A stretch of 8,381 nt of DNA from Actinomycetota bacterium (GTDB lineage: Bacteria > Actinomycetota > Acidimicrobiia > Acidimicrobiales > JACCXE01), in NCBI GenBank assembly GCA_013697265.1, contig JACCXE010000444.1, forward strand, positions 1 to 8,381. Direction: 5' to 3'. Each line of letters begins with the position of its first letter. Position 1 is the first letter of the stretch. The position numbers and the translations under genes are program-made. The notes under the pieces were generated by a model. That model had not been told where the DNA came from and searched no databases. It saw only the letters and a list, made by a program, of their open reading frames with translations. This document shows positions 1-5,834 of this stretch, one piece after another.

Positions 1-2
1 GC

Positions 3-336
3 GGCCCCCACGTCCGGGTGCTCAACGCCAACGGATCCGAAGTGACCGGACATCACCGAAGCCGGCGCTGGCGGCGGACGCCACTTGCGCGCCTTCGACG
101 TCGACGCAACCGAGGAACTCGGCTTCATCGCCTCCGGGGCCAACCAGGGCGCCATCCCCGCGATCGGCGATACGGCCACAGATGCAGGCGACATATTCCT
201 GTTGTCGCGTGCCGAGGGCAACGCCACCGTGCAAGTGCTTTCGCAGAAAAACGGACAGGAAATCACATCATTCCAGGCCTACCAGGCGTCGATCGGGGTG
301 TTGCCCGCCGTCGGCGTACTGCAAATCCGACGCTAA
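3..336 (+). pseudogene. C-terminal fragment of an FG-GAP/VCBS-like beta-propeller repeat protein, apparently frameshifted
   Basis: The gene runs off the left edge and only its 3' end is present. Frame 3 (bases 3-47) reads GPHVRVLNANGSEVT, a typical propeller-blade motif. Frame 1, after a stop at 43-45, continues with DITEAGAGGGRHLRAFDVD and stays open to the TAA at 334-336. Three matching strands can be aligned: HVRVLNANGSEVT, HLRAFDVDATEEL and TVQVLSQKNGQEI. The second and third are 144 nt apart (48 codons), but the first and second are only 73 nt apart, so about 71 nt seem to be missing. A loss of that size would give exactly the frame change seen. Proteins of this kind are usually secreted or surface-exposed; no enzymatic role is visible. 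It could be a real pseudogene, a sequencing or assembly error, or a short independent ORF starting at TTG 85, which I think is less likely. Confidence 0.5.
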
Positions 337-344
337 CGGGTTGT

Positions 345-350
345 TAGTTT
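345..350 (+). promoter_or_regulatory. Candidate -10 element for a leaderless transcript of the 357-1127 gene
   Basis: TAGTTT fits TANNNT and lies exactly at -12 to -7 if transcription starts at the A of the ATG at 357. No Shine-Dalgarno sequence is visible before that ATG. Leaderless genes with this spacing are common in Actinobacteria. No convincing -35 was found, so this is a positional inference. Confidence 0.35.
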
Positions 351-356
351 GCAGAC

Positions 357-1127
357 ATGATGCGTAGCAGCGCGAAATGGTCGTTCCGGCTCGGGCTCAT
401 TGTGCTCGTCGGGTTCGCGATCAAAAAGCTTGTCGACAGCCGACGCCCGCAACCGGTGGCCCCGGTTGTGCCGCCAGCGCCACCGCGGCCAACGCCCAAA
501 GCCGCCGCGCCGGAACCGGCACCGGCACCGGCACCGGAACCAGCACCCACGCCCGACCCAGCACCAGCACCAGCACCCGCGCCCGCGCCGACGCCGGAGC
601 CGGCGCCCGAACCGGCGGAAGCGCCAGCCGACGCTCCGGTTGAAGCGATCGACGTCGTCGACCCCGAACCTGAAGACCCTGCCTCCGAGGACGTATCGGC
701 CCCAGCGAATGAACCCACCCCGGTGCCGGCGCCCGAAGCCTCCGCGGAGACCCCTGGGCCGGCGCCGGCACCGAAACCGGAACCTCCGATCGTCAAGAAG
801 GCGGCGGGCAAGGTCGCGGCGGAGAAACGGCCGCCTCGCCCCGAGCCGTTGAAGGCCGAACGCGCGGCCAAGAAGGCGGAGAAGGCGGTGCGGGCGAGCC
901 GCAAGGCTCCGCCCGAAGTCAGCCCCGACGCCCCGCGCTCGGCCTTACTGTCGTGGGTCGAACCGGTGGGCGACGTCTGCCCGACGTCGCACCCGATCAA
1001 GGCCAAGCTCGGCAGCCGGGTGTTCCGGCGCCCCGGCATGGCCAGCTACGACGCGAGCAAGCCCGACCGTTGTTATGCGTCAGAAGGCGCGGCCCGCCGC
1101 GGCGGCTTCAACGAAGCGCAGCGCTAA
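357..1127 (+). CDS. Membrane-anchored Ala/Pro-rich protein with a conserved-type C-terminal Cys module (sunset-domain-like)
   Basis: This is a 256-residue protein of unknown function. Residues 9-26 form one short hydrophobic segment after a basic N-terminus, so it is probably a signal anchor. Residues 31-145 are a low-complexity linker of PAP/PEP repeats, and residues 146-185 are rich in Lys, Arg and Ala. The last 50 residues are different: CPTSHPIKAKLGSRVF, a PGM..YD segment, then KPDRCY and a final GGF. I associate this pattern with the short C-terminal module that databases call the sunset domain, seen on varied actinobacterial proteins; that name is from memory and not verified. The linker would let the module reach away from the membrane. 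The start is ATG 357 (or ATG 360), placed by the -10 at 345-350. Its stop overlaps the serA stop on the other strand by 4 bp. Confidence 0.75.
   Translation: MMRSSAKWSFRLGLIVLVGFAIKKLVDSRRPQPVAPVVPPAPPRPTPKAAAPEPAPAPAPEPAPTPDPAPAPAPAPAPTPEPAPEPAEAPADAPVEAIDVVDPEPEDPASEDVSAPANEPTPVPAPEASAETPGPAPAPKPEPPIVKKAAGKVAAEKRPPRPEPLKAERAAKKAEKAVRASRKAPPEVSPDAPRSALLSWVEPVGDVCPTSHPIKAKLGSRVFRRPGMASYDASKPDRCYASEGAARRGGFNEAQR
515..620 (+). repeat. Hexanucleotide-rich low-complexity tract encoding (PA)n/(PAPE)n
   Basis: ACCGGC occurs three times in a row at 515-532, followed by ACCGGA. A second run built on GCACCA/GCACCC follows, then GCGCCC-type units. The tract encodes the Pro/Ala linker of the membrane-anchored protein. 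Unit length is a multiple of three, so gain or loss of units keeps the frame. Long ORFs on the opposite strand here are by-products of this composition. Confidence 0.7.
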
Positions 1128-2689
1128 GCCGACAAGCTGCGGGCGTCGATGATGCCTGCTTCACACCGGAGCTGGTCCGCCACATCTGCGGGCACTTCGG
1201 CATCGGTAGCGAGCACCATCAACGCGGCCGATCCGTCGGTGGAACGCCCAAGGTGCATGTTGGCGACGTTGATATCCGCGTCCTTCATCGCCGCGGTAAC
1301 GAGGGCGAGCATGCCGACGCGGTCGTCGTTGCGCACCACGAACAGGTGCTTGGCCGGGGGCACCTCGCAGCTGATGCCGTCGATGGCCACGATGCGGGGC
1401 TCGCCCGAGATGCCGGCCAACGTGCCCGACACCGAGCGTTCGGCGCTGCGCAGCGTGACGAAGCTGACTTCGTCGTGGGCCGAGGCGACCTTGATCTCTT
1501 TGGTCTCGATGCCGCGCTCGGACGCGAGCGAGGGGGCGTTCACGAACGACACCGCTTCATGGGTGGCCGACGCCAACACGCCGCGCAACGCCGACAGCGT
1601 GGCCAGGCTCACGTCGAAGTCGGCGATCGGCCCGCGGTATTCGACCTCGAGCGAGGTCGGCAGTCCCCCGGCGAGACCAGCCAACAAGTGACCGAGGCGT
1701 TCGGCCAACGGGACGAAGGGCCGCACCGCTTCGGACGCGGCGGCCGCGTTCACGTTCACGGCGTAGGGCACGAACTCGCCGGCGAGCGCCAGCAACACCT
1801 GTTCGGCGATCTGCTCGCCCGCCTTGTCTTGCGCTTCGGCTGTGCTGGCGCCGAGGTGGGGCGTGACGACAACGCTCGGCAGCGAGAACAGCGGCGACTC
1901 GGTGGTTGGTTCCTCGGCGAACACGTCGATCGCGGCACCACCGCACTGACCGGCTTCGATCGCCTTGGCCAGCGCGGCTTCGTCGACGATGCCACCCCGG
2001 CCGACGTTGATGATCCGCACGCCGGGCTTGGCTTGGGCAAAGAACCCCTCACCGATCAGTCCGATGGTTTCGGGCGTCTTCACGGCGTGCACCGTTACGA
2101 AGTCGGCCTGCGCGGCCAGTTCGTCGATCGTGACCAGTTCGACGCCCATCTGCTTGGCCCGCTCGGGGGCCACGAACGGGTCGAACGCGACTAGCCGCAT
2201 ACCGAACGCGTTGGCCCGCTGGGCCACGAGCGCGCCGATGCGGCCGAGGCCGAGGATGCCGAGCGTCTTGCCCGACACCTCGACGCCTTCCCACTTGCTG
2301 CGCTCCCACCGCCCGTCTACCAGCGCGGCGTGGGCCTGGGCGATGTTGCGGGCCTGCGCCAGCAGCATTGCGATCGTGTGCTCGGCTGCCGACACGATGT
2401 TGCTCTGCGGTGCGTTCACCACCATCACGCCGTGCGCGGTGGCCGCGGCGAGGTCGATGTTGTCGATGCCGACACCGGCCCGTCCGACCACCACCATCTG
2501 GTCGCACGCCTCGAGCACCGCTTCGGTGACCTTCGTCGCCGAGCGAACGATCAGCGCGTCGGCGCCTTTCACTGCGGTGCGCAGTTCCTCGGGGGACAGG
2601 CCGAGTTGCACATCGACGTCGTGGCCCGCCGCGGCCAGCGCGGCGTTGGCGGATGGGGCGAGTTCTTCAGTGATGAGGACGCGGGCCAC
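1124..2689 (-). CDS. serA: D-3-phosphoglycerate dehydrogenase (type I, with ASB and ACT domains)
   Basis: This enzyme oxidises 3-phosphoglycerate to 3-phosphohydroxypyruvate with NAD+, the first step of the phosphorylated serine pathway, in the cytoplasm. The 521-residue length matches the long type I form known from Mycobacterium. The substrate-binding N-terminus includes VGRAGVGIDNID (68-79). The Rossmann motif GLGRIG is at 147-152. The catalytic residues expected for the family are Arg231 (in NVGRGGIVDE), Glu260 (in DVFAEEP) and His278 (in TPHLGAST). Residues about 315-440 fit the allosteric substrate-binding domain, and about 446-521 the ACT domain, where serine usually acts as feedback inhibitor. 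The start is GTG at 2689; a nearby ATG at 2696 is out of frame. Only a weak GGGG precedes the start. It lies 21 bp after the nucleotidyltransferase gene and may be transcribed with it. Confidence 0.97.
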   Translation of the reverse strand: MARVLITEELAPSANAALAAAGHDVDVQLGLSPEELRTAVKGADALIVRSATKVTEAVLEACDQMVVVGRAGVGIDNIDLAAATAHGVMVVNAPQSNIVSAAEHTIAMLLAQARNIAQAHAALVDGRWERSKWEGVEVSGKTLGILGLGRIGALVAQRANAFGMRLVAFDPFVAPERAKQMGVELVTIDELAAQADFVTVHAVKTPETIGLIGEGFFAQAKPGVRIINVGRGGIVDEAALAKAIEAGQCGGAAIDVFAEEPTTESPLFSLPSVVVTPHLGASTAEAQDKAGEQIAEQVLLALAGEFVPYAVNVNAAAASEAVRPFVPLAERLGHLLAGLAGGLPTSLEVEYRGPIADFDVSLATLSALRGVLASATHEAVSFVNAPSLASERGIETKEIKVASAHDEVSFVTLRSAERSVSGTLAGISGEPRIVAIDGISCEVPPAKHLFVVRNDDRVGMLALVTAAMKDADINVANMHLGRSTDGSAALMVLATDAEVPADVADQLRCEAGIIDARSLSA

Positions 2690-2710
2690 GCCCCATTGTC
2701 GCCCACGCCG

Positions 2711-3307
2711 CTAAGAGCGCGGGAATCGATTCCGCGGCTCGTCGCGGTCTGGGTTGCGGCCATCGTCCACTGCGGCGTCGAAATCGTTGAGCTCGCTCGC
2801 CTCGTTACCGAGCAGCGTGGCGACAGTTGCTCGTGCGGCCGCGACGTCGAACGAATTCGCCTCAACCATGCTGGCGATGTCGAGGAAATCCTTCGGACGA
2901 GCGAAGAGGGTCTTGAATACGGTGAGGTGAAAGGCGGACAGGACCGGAATGTCAATTTCGCCGAGCGGCACCACGACCGCATTGCGAGCGGCATCGAAGT
3001 GGAACGCGTCGGTCGAAAGAAAAATGTCGATCGGTGTCGCGCCCCAACGCAGCCGAACTTGGCCGTCGCGAGCGAGCAACGCTCGTCGTTCATCAGTGAT
3101 CTCCAAACCCGGCGGCAAAGCAGCGAGAACGTCATCGGACAGTTCCGGTGCGACGAACACGTTCACGTCGACATCGCTGGTGTTGCGCGGATCCAAGACC
3201 GCGTAGGCCAAGGCGATCGCGCCGCCGAAGGCGTGGGGCAGACCCGCGACATCAAGCGCCTCATGGACGGCTCGCACCTTCGCCGCGAAACCGAGTTCGT
3301 TAACCAC
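2711..3307 (-). CDS. MNT-fold nucleotidyltransferase, AbiEii-like putative toxin
   Basis: This 198-residue protein has the core signature of DNA polymerase beta-type nucleotidyltransferases. Gly28-Gly29 lie in the FGGAIALAY segment, Asp45 and Asp47 in TSDVDVNVF would be the metal-binding DxD pair, and Asp94 in PIDIFL would be the third acidic residue. Lys132 and the RPKDFLDI segment (137-144) match the K...R.KD..D pattern of AbiEii/MenT-like proteins. In that family, toxins transfer nucleotides to targets such as tRNA and so block translation; activity here is inferred. The acidic C-terminal tail (about 165-198) is probably disordered. The start is GTG 3307 with a weak GGAA upstream, overlapping the 3' end of the HTH gene by 8 bp, which suggests translational coupling to a cognate regulator. 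It could instead be a non-toxic nucleotidyltransferase; the module context favours toxin or defence. Confidence 0.78.
   Translation of the reverse strand: MVNELGFAAKVRAVHEALDVAGLPHAFGGAIALAYAVLDPRNTSDVDVNVFVAPELSDDVLAALPPGLEITDERRALLARDGQVRLRWGATPIDIFLSTDAFHFDAARNAVVVPLGEIDIPVLSAFHLTVFKTLFARPKDFLDIASMVEANSFDVAAARATVATLLGNEASELNDFDAAVDDGRNPDRDEPRNRFPRS
2718..2736 (-). repeat. Stem-loop around a perfect 12-bp palindrome upstream of serA
   Basis: GGAATCGATTCC (2722-2733) is self-complementary. With one bulged base the pairing extends by a CGC/GCG stem. It lies in the last codons of the nucleotidyltransferase gene, about 29 nt before the serA start. There is no T-tract on the minus strand, so it is not a clear terminator. 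It could influence read-through into serA or be chance. Confidence 0.3.
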
Positions 3308-3599
3308 GCAATTTCCGAGGCGGCGGCAGTTCGCCCCTCCGGTCGTGCTTTGGCAGCATGTCTGCGAACTCCCACAGACCCAGCAGGATTAGGCCCGTCT
3401 GTTCGGGCGTCGGGCGGCGGCTCAATAGAACCACCTCATAGCCCGCGGCCTGCACCAATCTCCCGAGCAGACGCCACCCTGGGTCGCGCTTGCCCGACTC
3501 GTAGGCGCTAATCGTTGACTGCGCGACACCGGACCGCTCAGCGAGTTCCGCCTGTGTGAGCCCTGCCCGGCCTCGTGCTTCTCGAAGGATGGAAGTCAC
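3300..3599 (-). CDS. XRE-family helix-turn-helix regulator, putative antitoxin
   Basis: This is a 99-residue DNA-binding protein. Residues 4-58 form a Cro/CI-type five-helix domain: LREARGRAGLTQAELAERSG, then a recognition helix at about 27-33 (QSTISAY), then ESGKRDP, which is the classic family ending. Residues 64-99 are a separate tail containing a LILLGLWEFADML helix and a basic, Pro-rich end; in such pairs the tail may contact the toxin. The start is GTG 3599, exactly 12 nt after the first base of an extended -10 element, with no Shine-Dalgarno, so it is likely leaderless. It overlaps the nucleotidyltransferase gene by 8 bp (GTG of one, TAA of the other). The likely role is to repress its own operon through the inverted repeat at 3609-3630 and to neutralise the downstream protein; this role is inferred from architecture. 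Confidence 0.82.
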   Translation of the reverse strand: MTSILREARGRAGLTQAELAERSGVAQSTISAYESGKRDPGWRLLGRLVQAAGYEVVLLSRRPTPEQTGLILLGLWEFADMLPKHDRRGELPPPRKLRG

Positions 3600-3605
3600 C
3601 CAACA

Positions 3606-3614
3606 AGAATATCA
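3606..3614 (-). promoter_or_regulatory. Extended -10 promoter of the HTH/nucleotidyltransferase pair
   Basis: Read on the minus strand this is TGATATTCT: an extended TGn followed by TATTCT. The hexamer occupies -12 to -7 if transcription starts at the G of GTG 3599. No good -35 is visible at 16-18 bp, as expected for an extended -10 promoter. This places the pair under its own promoter, separable from padR. Confidence 0.5.
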
Positions 3615-3630
3615 CGTATCCGTGCTATAT
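3609..3630. promoter_or_regulatory. Imperfect inverted repeat, candidate autoregulatory operator
   Basis: The arms ATAT-CACG and CGTG-CT-ATAT flank a TATC centre. The inner CACG/CGTG pair is perfect, and two extra bases lie in one outer arm. It overlaps the extended -10 and lies in the 37-bp gap before the HTH gene, the position expected for an operator bound by the HTH protein. Confidence 0.42.
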
Positions 3631-3636
3631 GACGGG

Positions 3637-4233
3637 CTAACTCGATACAGCGCGTGGGCGCATCCGGGCGATCGCGTGCCAGAGACCGAGCAGAACGCCG
3701 AGGCCGGTGAGCGCCCATCCGGTGAGGAGCGTGCCGACGAGGAGCTCCCAGGGCAGCTCGATGCTGGTTAGCTCCGAGCCGCCTGCGAGCAAGGCGAGCA
3801 ACGCAAGACCGAAGCCGAGGAACTGGTACCACCGCTGGTGCAACCGATCGGCGGGCTCGACATAGCCACGATTGGCCGACCAGTAGATGGCGGCGGTGCC
3901 ACCGAGCGCAACGCCGACGACGGTGATGCCGACAACCGCGGCGGGGTTGGTTCCCGCCGAAGCGAGGGCGACAAACGCGACGGCGAACGAGACAAGCGCG
4001 ACTGCGCCGGCATTACGAGGATTGGGACGAGCGGACATGACGGACTCCAAACGTTGAAGGGGGATAGATGTGATGGCGTCGACGACGGCGCGGCCCCACA
4101 CCGAGGCGGCGGGTCGATCCGCCAACATCTCCTCGAACAGGAACGCCATGTCGTCGCCGTATTCGTCGCGGAAGCGCGGCGGATACAGCCCCACCAGGGT
4201 GCGGTACGCACCGAGATGGAATCGCCGGCTCAT
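3637..4233 (-). CDS. Four-helix membrane protein with permease-prefix-like N-terminus, paired with PadR
   Basis: This is a 198-residue integral membrane protein of unknown function. The cytosolic N-terminus has LYPPRFRDEYGDDMAFLFEE (16-35), a motif I know from the prefix region of ABC permeases that sit beside PadR regulators. Four hydrophobic segments follow at about 75-92, 99-118, 136-153 and 162-188, ending in a short basic tail. A fused permease domain of the FtsX/MacB kind is absent and no ATPase gene is nearby, so it seems to be a stand-alone version. The ATG at 4233 overlaps the padR stop in an ATGA arrangement, so the two are translationally coupled and should be controlled together. 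Its role may be in envelope or membrane-stress response, but this is only inferred from PadR partners in general. Confidence 0.75.
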   Translation of the reverse strand: MSRRFHLGAYRTLVGLYPPRFRDEYGDDMAFLFEEMLADRPAASVWGRAVVDAITSIPLQRLESVMSARPNPRNAGAVALVSFAVAFVALASAGTNPAAVVGITVVGVALGGTAAIYWSANRGYVEPADRLHQRWYQFLGFGLALLALLAGGSELTSIELPWELLVGTLLTGWALTGLGVLLGLWHAIARMRPRAVSS

Positions 4234-4577
4234 GCCGGACCGAGCCGCAGTCCGCGCGCGTGCACGCGCTTCACGAGCGCCTGCAGTCGAGCGAGTTCCG
4301 TCGAGGCGACGCGTTCGCCTACGGCGGTGAGCCGGTAGTAACGACGCCGATCGTCGTCGTCGGCACCACGCTTACGCGTGGCGGTTGTTTCTTCGATGAG
4401 GCCGTCACCGACGAGACGGTTTAGCGTCCCGTACAGCGTGCCGGGCCCCATTTTCACCGAGCCGTCGCTCAGCTCCTCCACTTCCTGCATCAGCGCGTAG
4501 CCGTGCTTCTCACCACCGAGGAGGGCGAGAACCACGTGGAGCGACGCGGCGGGAAGTGGTTTGGGCTGACCAGCCAT
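4230..4577 (-). CDS. PadR-family transcriptional regulator
   Basis: This is a 115-residue winged-helix repressor of the short PadR subfamily. LHVVLALLGGEKHGYALMQEV (13-33) is the family N-terminal helix pair, GPGTLYGTLNRLVGDGLIEE (44-63) is the recognition helix and turn, RRRYYRLTAVGE is the wing, and the C-terminal LARLQALVKRV helix would form the dimer. PadR proteins usually repress their own operon and release on binding a ligand or on membrane or drug stress; the ligand here is unknown. The ATG at 4577 is 1 nt from a perfect 30-bp palindrome, and no Shine-Dalgarno is visible. It is joined to the membrane-protein gene by a 4-bp overlap and lies 63 bp after the aminotransferase stop. Confidence 0.93.
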   Translation of the reverse strand: MAGQPKPLPAASLHVVLALLGGEKHGYALMQEVEELSDGSVKMGPGTLYGTLNRLVGDGLIEETTATRKRGADDDDRRRYYRLTAVGERVASTELARLQALVKRVHARGLRLGPA

Positions 4578-4578
4578 A

Positions 4579-4608
4579 TATCGGAGTTTGATATATCAAA
4601 CTCCGATA
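4579..4608. promoter_or_regulatory. Perfect 30-bp palindrome, PadR operator
   Basis: The half-site TATCGGAGTTTGATA (4579-4593) is followed directly by its exact reverse complement (4594-4608). It ends 1 nt before the padR ATG. AT-rich dyads with ATAT centres are typical PadR operators, so bound PadR would block transcription of padR and the membrane gene. It has no loop and no T-tract, so it is not a normal terminator. Confidence 0.8.
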
Positions 4609-4613
4609 GTCAA
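4608..4613 (-). promoter_or_regulatory. Candidate -35 element for padR
   Basis: TTGACT on the minus strand abuts the PadR palindrome. Within the palindrome TATCAA or TATATC could serve as -10, but the spacer would be only 12-14 bp, shorter than the usual 17. The -35 call is therefore weak, although the palindrome clearly covers the region where the polymerase must bind. Confidence 0.3.
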
Positions 4614-4640
4614 GGGGTGTTTCTGCCTTCTGCCGGCGGG

Positions 4641-5831
4641 CTAAGCGAACAGCTTCTGCAACCTCGTGATGCCGTCGACAATCGCCTCGTCGCTGAGCGC
4701 ATACGAGAAGCGGCCGTAGCCGGGCGATCCGAACGCTTCGCCGGGCACGAACGCAACCTTCGCTTCTTCCAGGGCGATCGCCGCGAGCTCGAGCGTGTCG
4801 TTTGCGGTACGCCCGCCGATGTCGCGGCCGAGCAAACCCTTGAGCGACGGGTAGGCGTAGAACGCGCCCTCCGGCGTGGGGCAGGTGACGCCGGGAATCT
4901 CGTTGAGCATCGACACGATGGTTTGTCGGCGGCGATCGAAGGCTGCGCGCATCATCGCGACGGCGGACAGGTCCCCCGACACCGCGGCGAGCGCGGCGCG
5001 CTGGGCGACGTTGCCCACGTTGGAGGTGGCGTGGCTTTGCAGGTTCGTGGCCGCGTCGACGACGTCCTTCGGCCCGATCATCCAGCCCACGCGCCAACCG
5101 GTCATCGCGTAGGTCTTGGCCACGCCGTTCAGCACGACGGTGCGGTCGGCCATCTCGGGCACCTGCACCGGCAGCGACGCGAACTTCGCGTCGCCGTATA
5201 CGAGGTGTTCGTAGATCTCGTCGGTCACAACCCACAGGTCGTTGGCCAGTGCCCACTCGCCGATCGCCTTCACCTCGTCGGGTGTCTGCACCGCACCCGT
5301 CGGGTTGTTGGGCGACACGAAAAGCAAGACCTTGGTCTTGTCGGTGCGGGCGGCCTCGAGCTGGTCGACGGTTTGGCGGAAGCCCTGCGTTTCATCGGCG
5401 AGTACGGCGACGGGCACTCCCCCGGCGAGCTGGATCGCCTCGGGATAGGTGGTCCAGTACGGCGCGGGAACGATCACTTCGTCGCCGGGGTCACACAGCG
5501 TTGCGAACGCGTTGTACACGGCCTGTTTGCCGCCGTTGGTCACCAGCACCTGCGCGGCGGTGACGTCGTAGTTCGAGTCGCGCTTGGTCTTGACCGCCAG
5601 CGCTTCGCGCAACTCGGGCAGGCCCGATGTCGGCGTGTAGCGGTGGTTCTTGGCGTCGCGGCAGGCCACCACCGCGGCCTCGACTATTGCGTCGGGTGTC
5701 GGGAAGTCGGGCTCGCCGGCACCGAAACCGACCACGTCTTCACCGGCGGCAACCATGGCCTTGGCCTTGGCGTCGATGGCGAGGGTGGCCGACGGTGCGA
5801 CGGCGGCAATTCTTCGGGACAGGCGATTCAC
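4641..5831 (-). CDS. aspC: Class I pyridoxal-phosphate aminotransferase (aspartate aminotransferase type)
   Basis: This is a 396-residue fold-type I aminotransferase of the I-gamma/AspC kind. It probably moves the amino group between aspartate and 2-oxoglutarate; prephenate or aromatic substrates are possible in this subgroup. Visible motifs are GEPDFPTP (39-46), the Tyr of PYWTTYP, NNPTG (175-179), the PLP ring-binding Asp204 in VVTDEIY, the Schiff-base Lys239 in NGVAKTYAMTGWRVG, and the carboxylate-binding Arg374 in GYGRFSYA. I chose GTG 5831 because the protein then begins NRLSRRIAAVAPSATLAID as the family does. The open frame continues to 5990, but that would overlap serC and adds non-conserved sequence. 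It diverges from serC with only 19 bp between start codons, so the promoters must overlap each other or the coding regions. Confidence 0.92.
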   Translation of the reverse strand: MNRLSRRIAAVAPSATLAIDAKAKAMVAAGEDVVGFGAGEPDFPTPDAIVEAAVVACRDAKNHRYTPTSGLPELREALAVKTKRDSNYDVTAAQVLVTNGGKQAVYNAFATLCDPGDEVIVPAPYWTTYPEAIQLAGGVPVAVLADETQGFRQTVDQLEAARTDKTKVLLFVSPNNPTGAVQTPDEVKAIGEWALANDLWVVTDEIYEHLVYGDAKFASLPVQVPEMADRTVVLNGVAKTYAMTGWRVGWMIGPKDVVDAATNLQSHATSNVGNVAQRAALAAVSGDLSAVAMMRAAFDRRRQTIVSMLNEIPGVTCPTPEGAFYAYPSLKGLLGRDIGGRTANDTLELAAIALEEAKVAFVPGEAFGSPGYGRFSYALSDEAIVDGITRLQKLFA

Positions 5832-5834
5832 GGC

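Noticed and set aside
515..620. Tandem repeats considered as a CRISPR-like array
   Set aside because: Units are 6 bp, contiguous and in frame, without spacers; this is a coding linker.
344..1039. 231-codon open frame on the minus strand, rich in Gly, Ala and Ser
   Set aside because: It is the antisense of the Pro/Ala tract; GC-rich repeat composition removes stop codons, and the product has no recognisable domain.
1094..1105. 12-bp GC palindrome near the convergent gene ends, considered as a terminator
   Set aside because: It has no loop and no T-tract and encodes residues of the C-terminal module; it is likely a result of codon choice.
953..2194. 413-codon open frame on the plus strand opposite serA
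   Set aside because: It is an Arg/His/Gly-rich shadow of serA with no family features; serA itself is unmistakable.
4579..4608. The padR palindrome considered as an aspC terminator
   Set aside because: It lacks a loop and a T-tract and abuts the padR start codon, so an operator is the better explanation.
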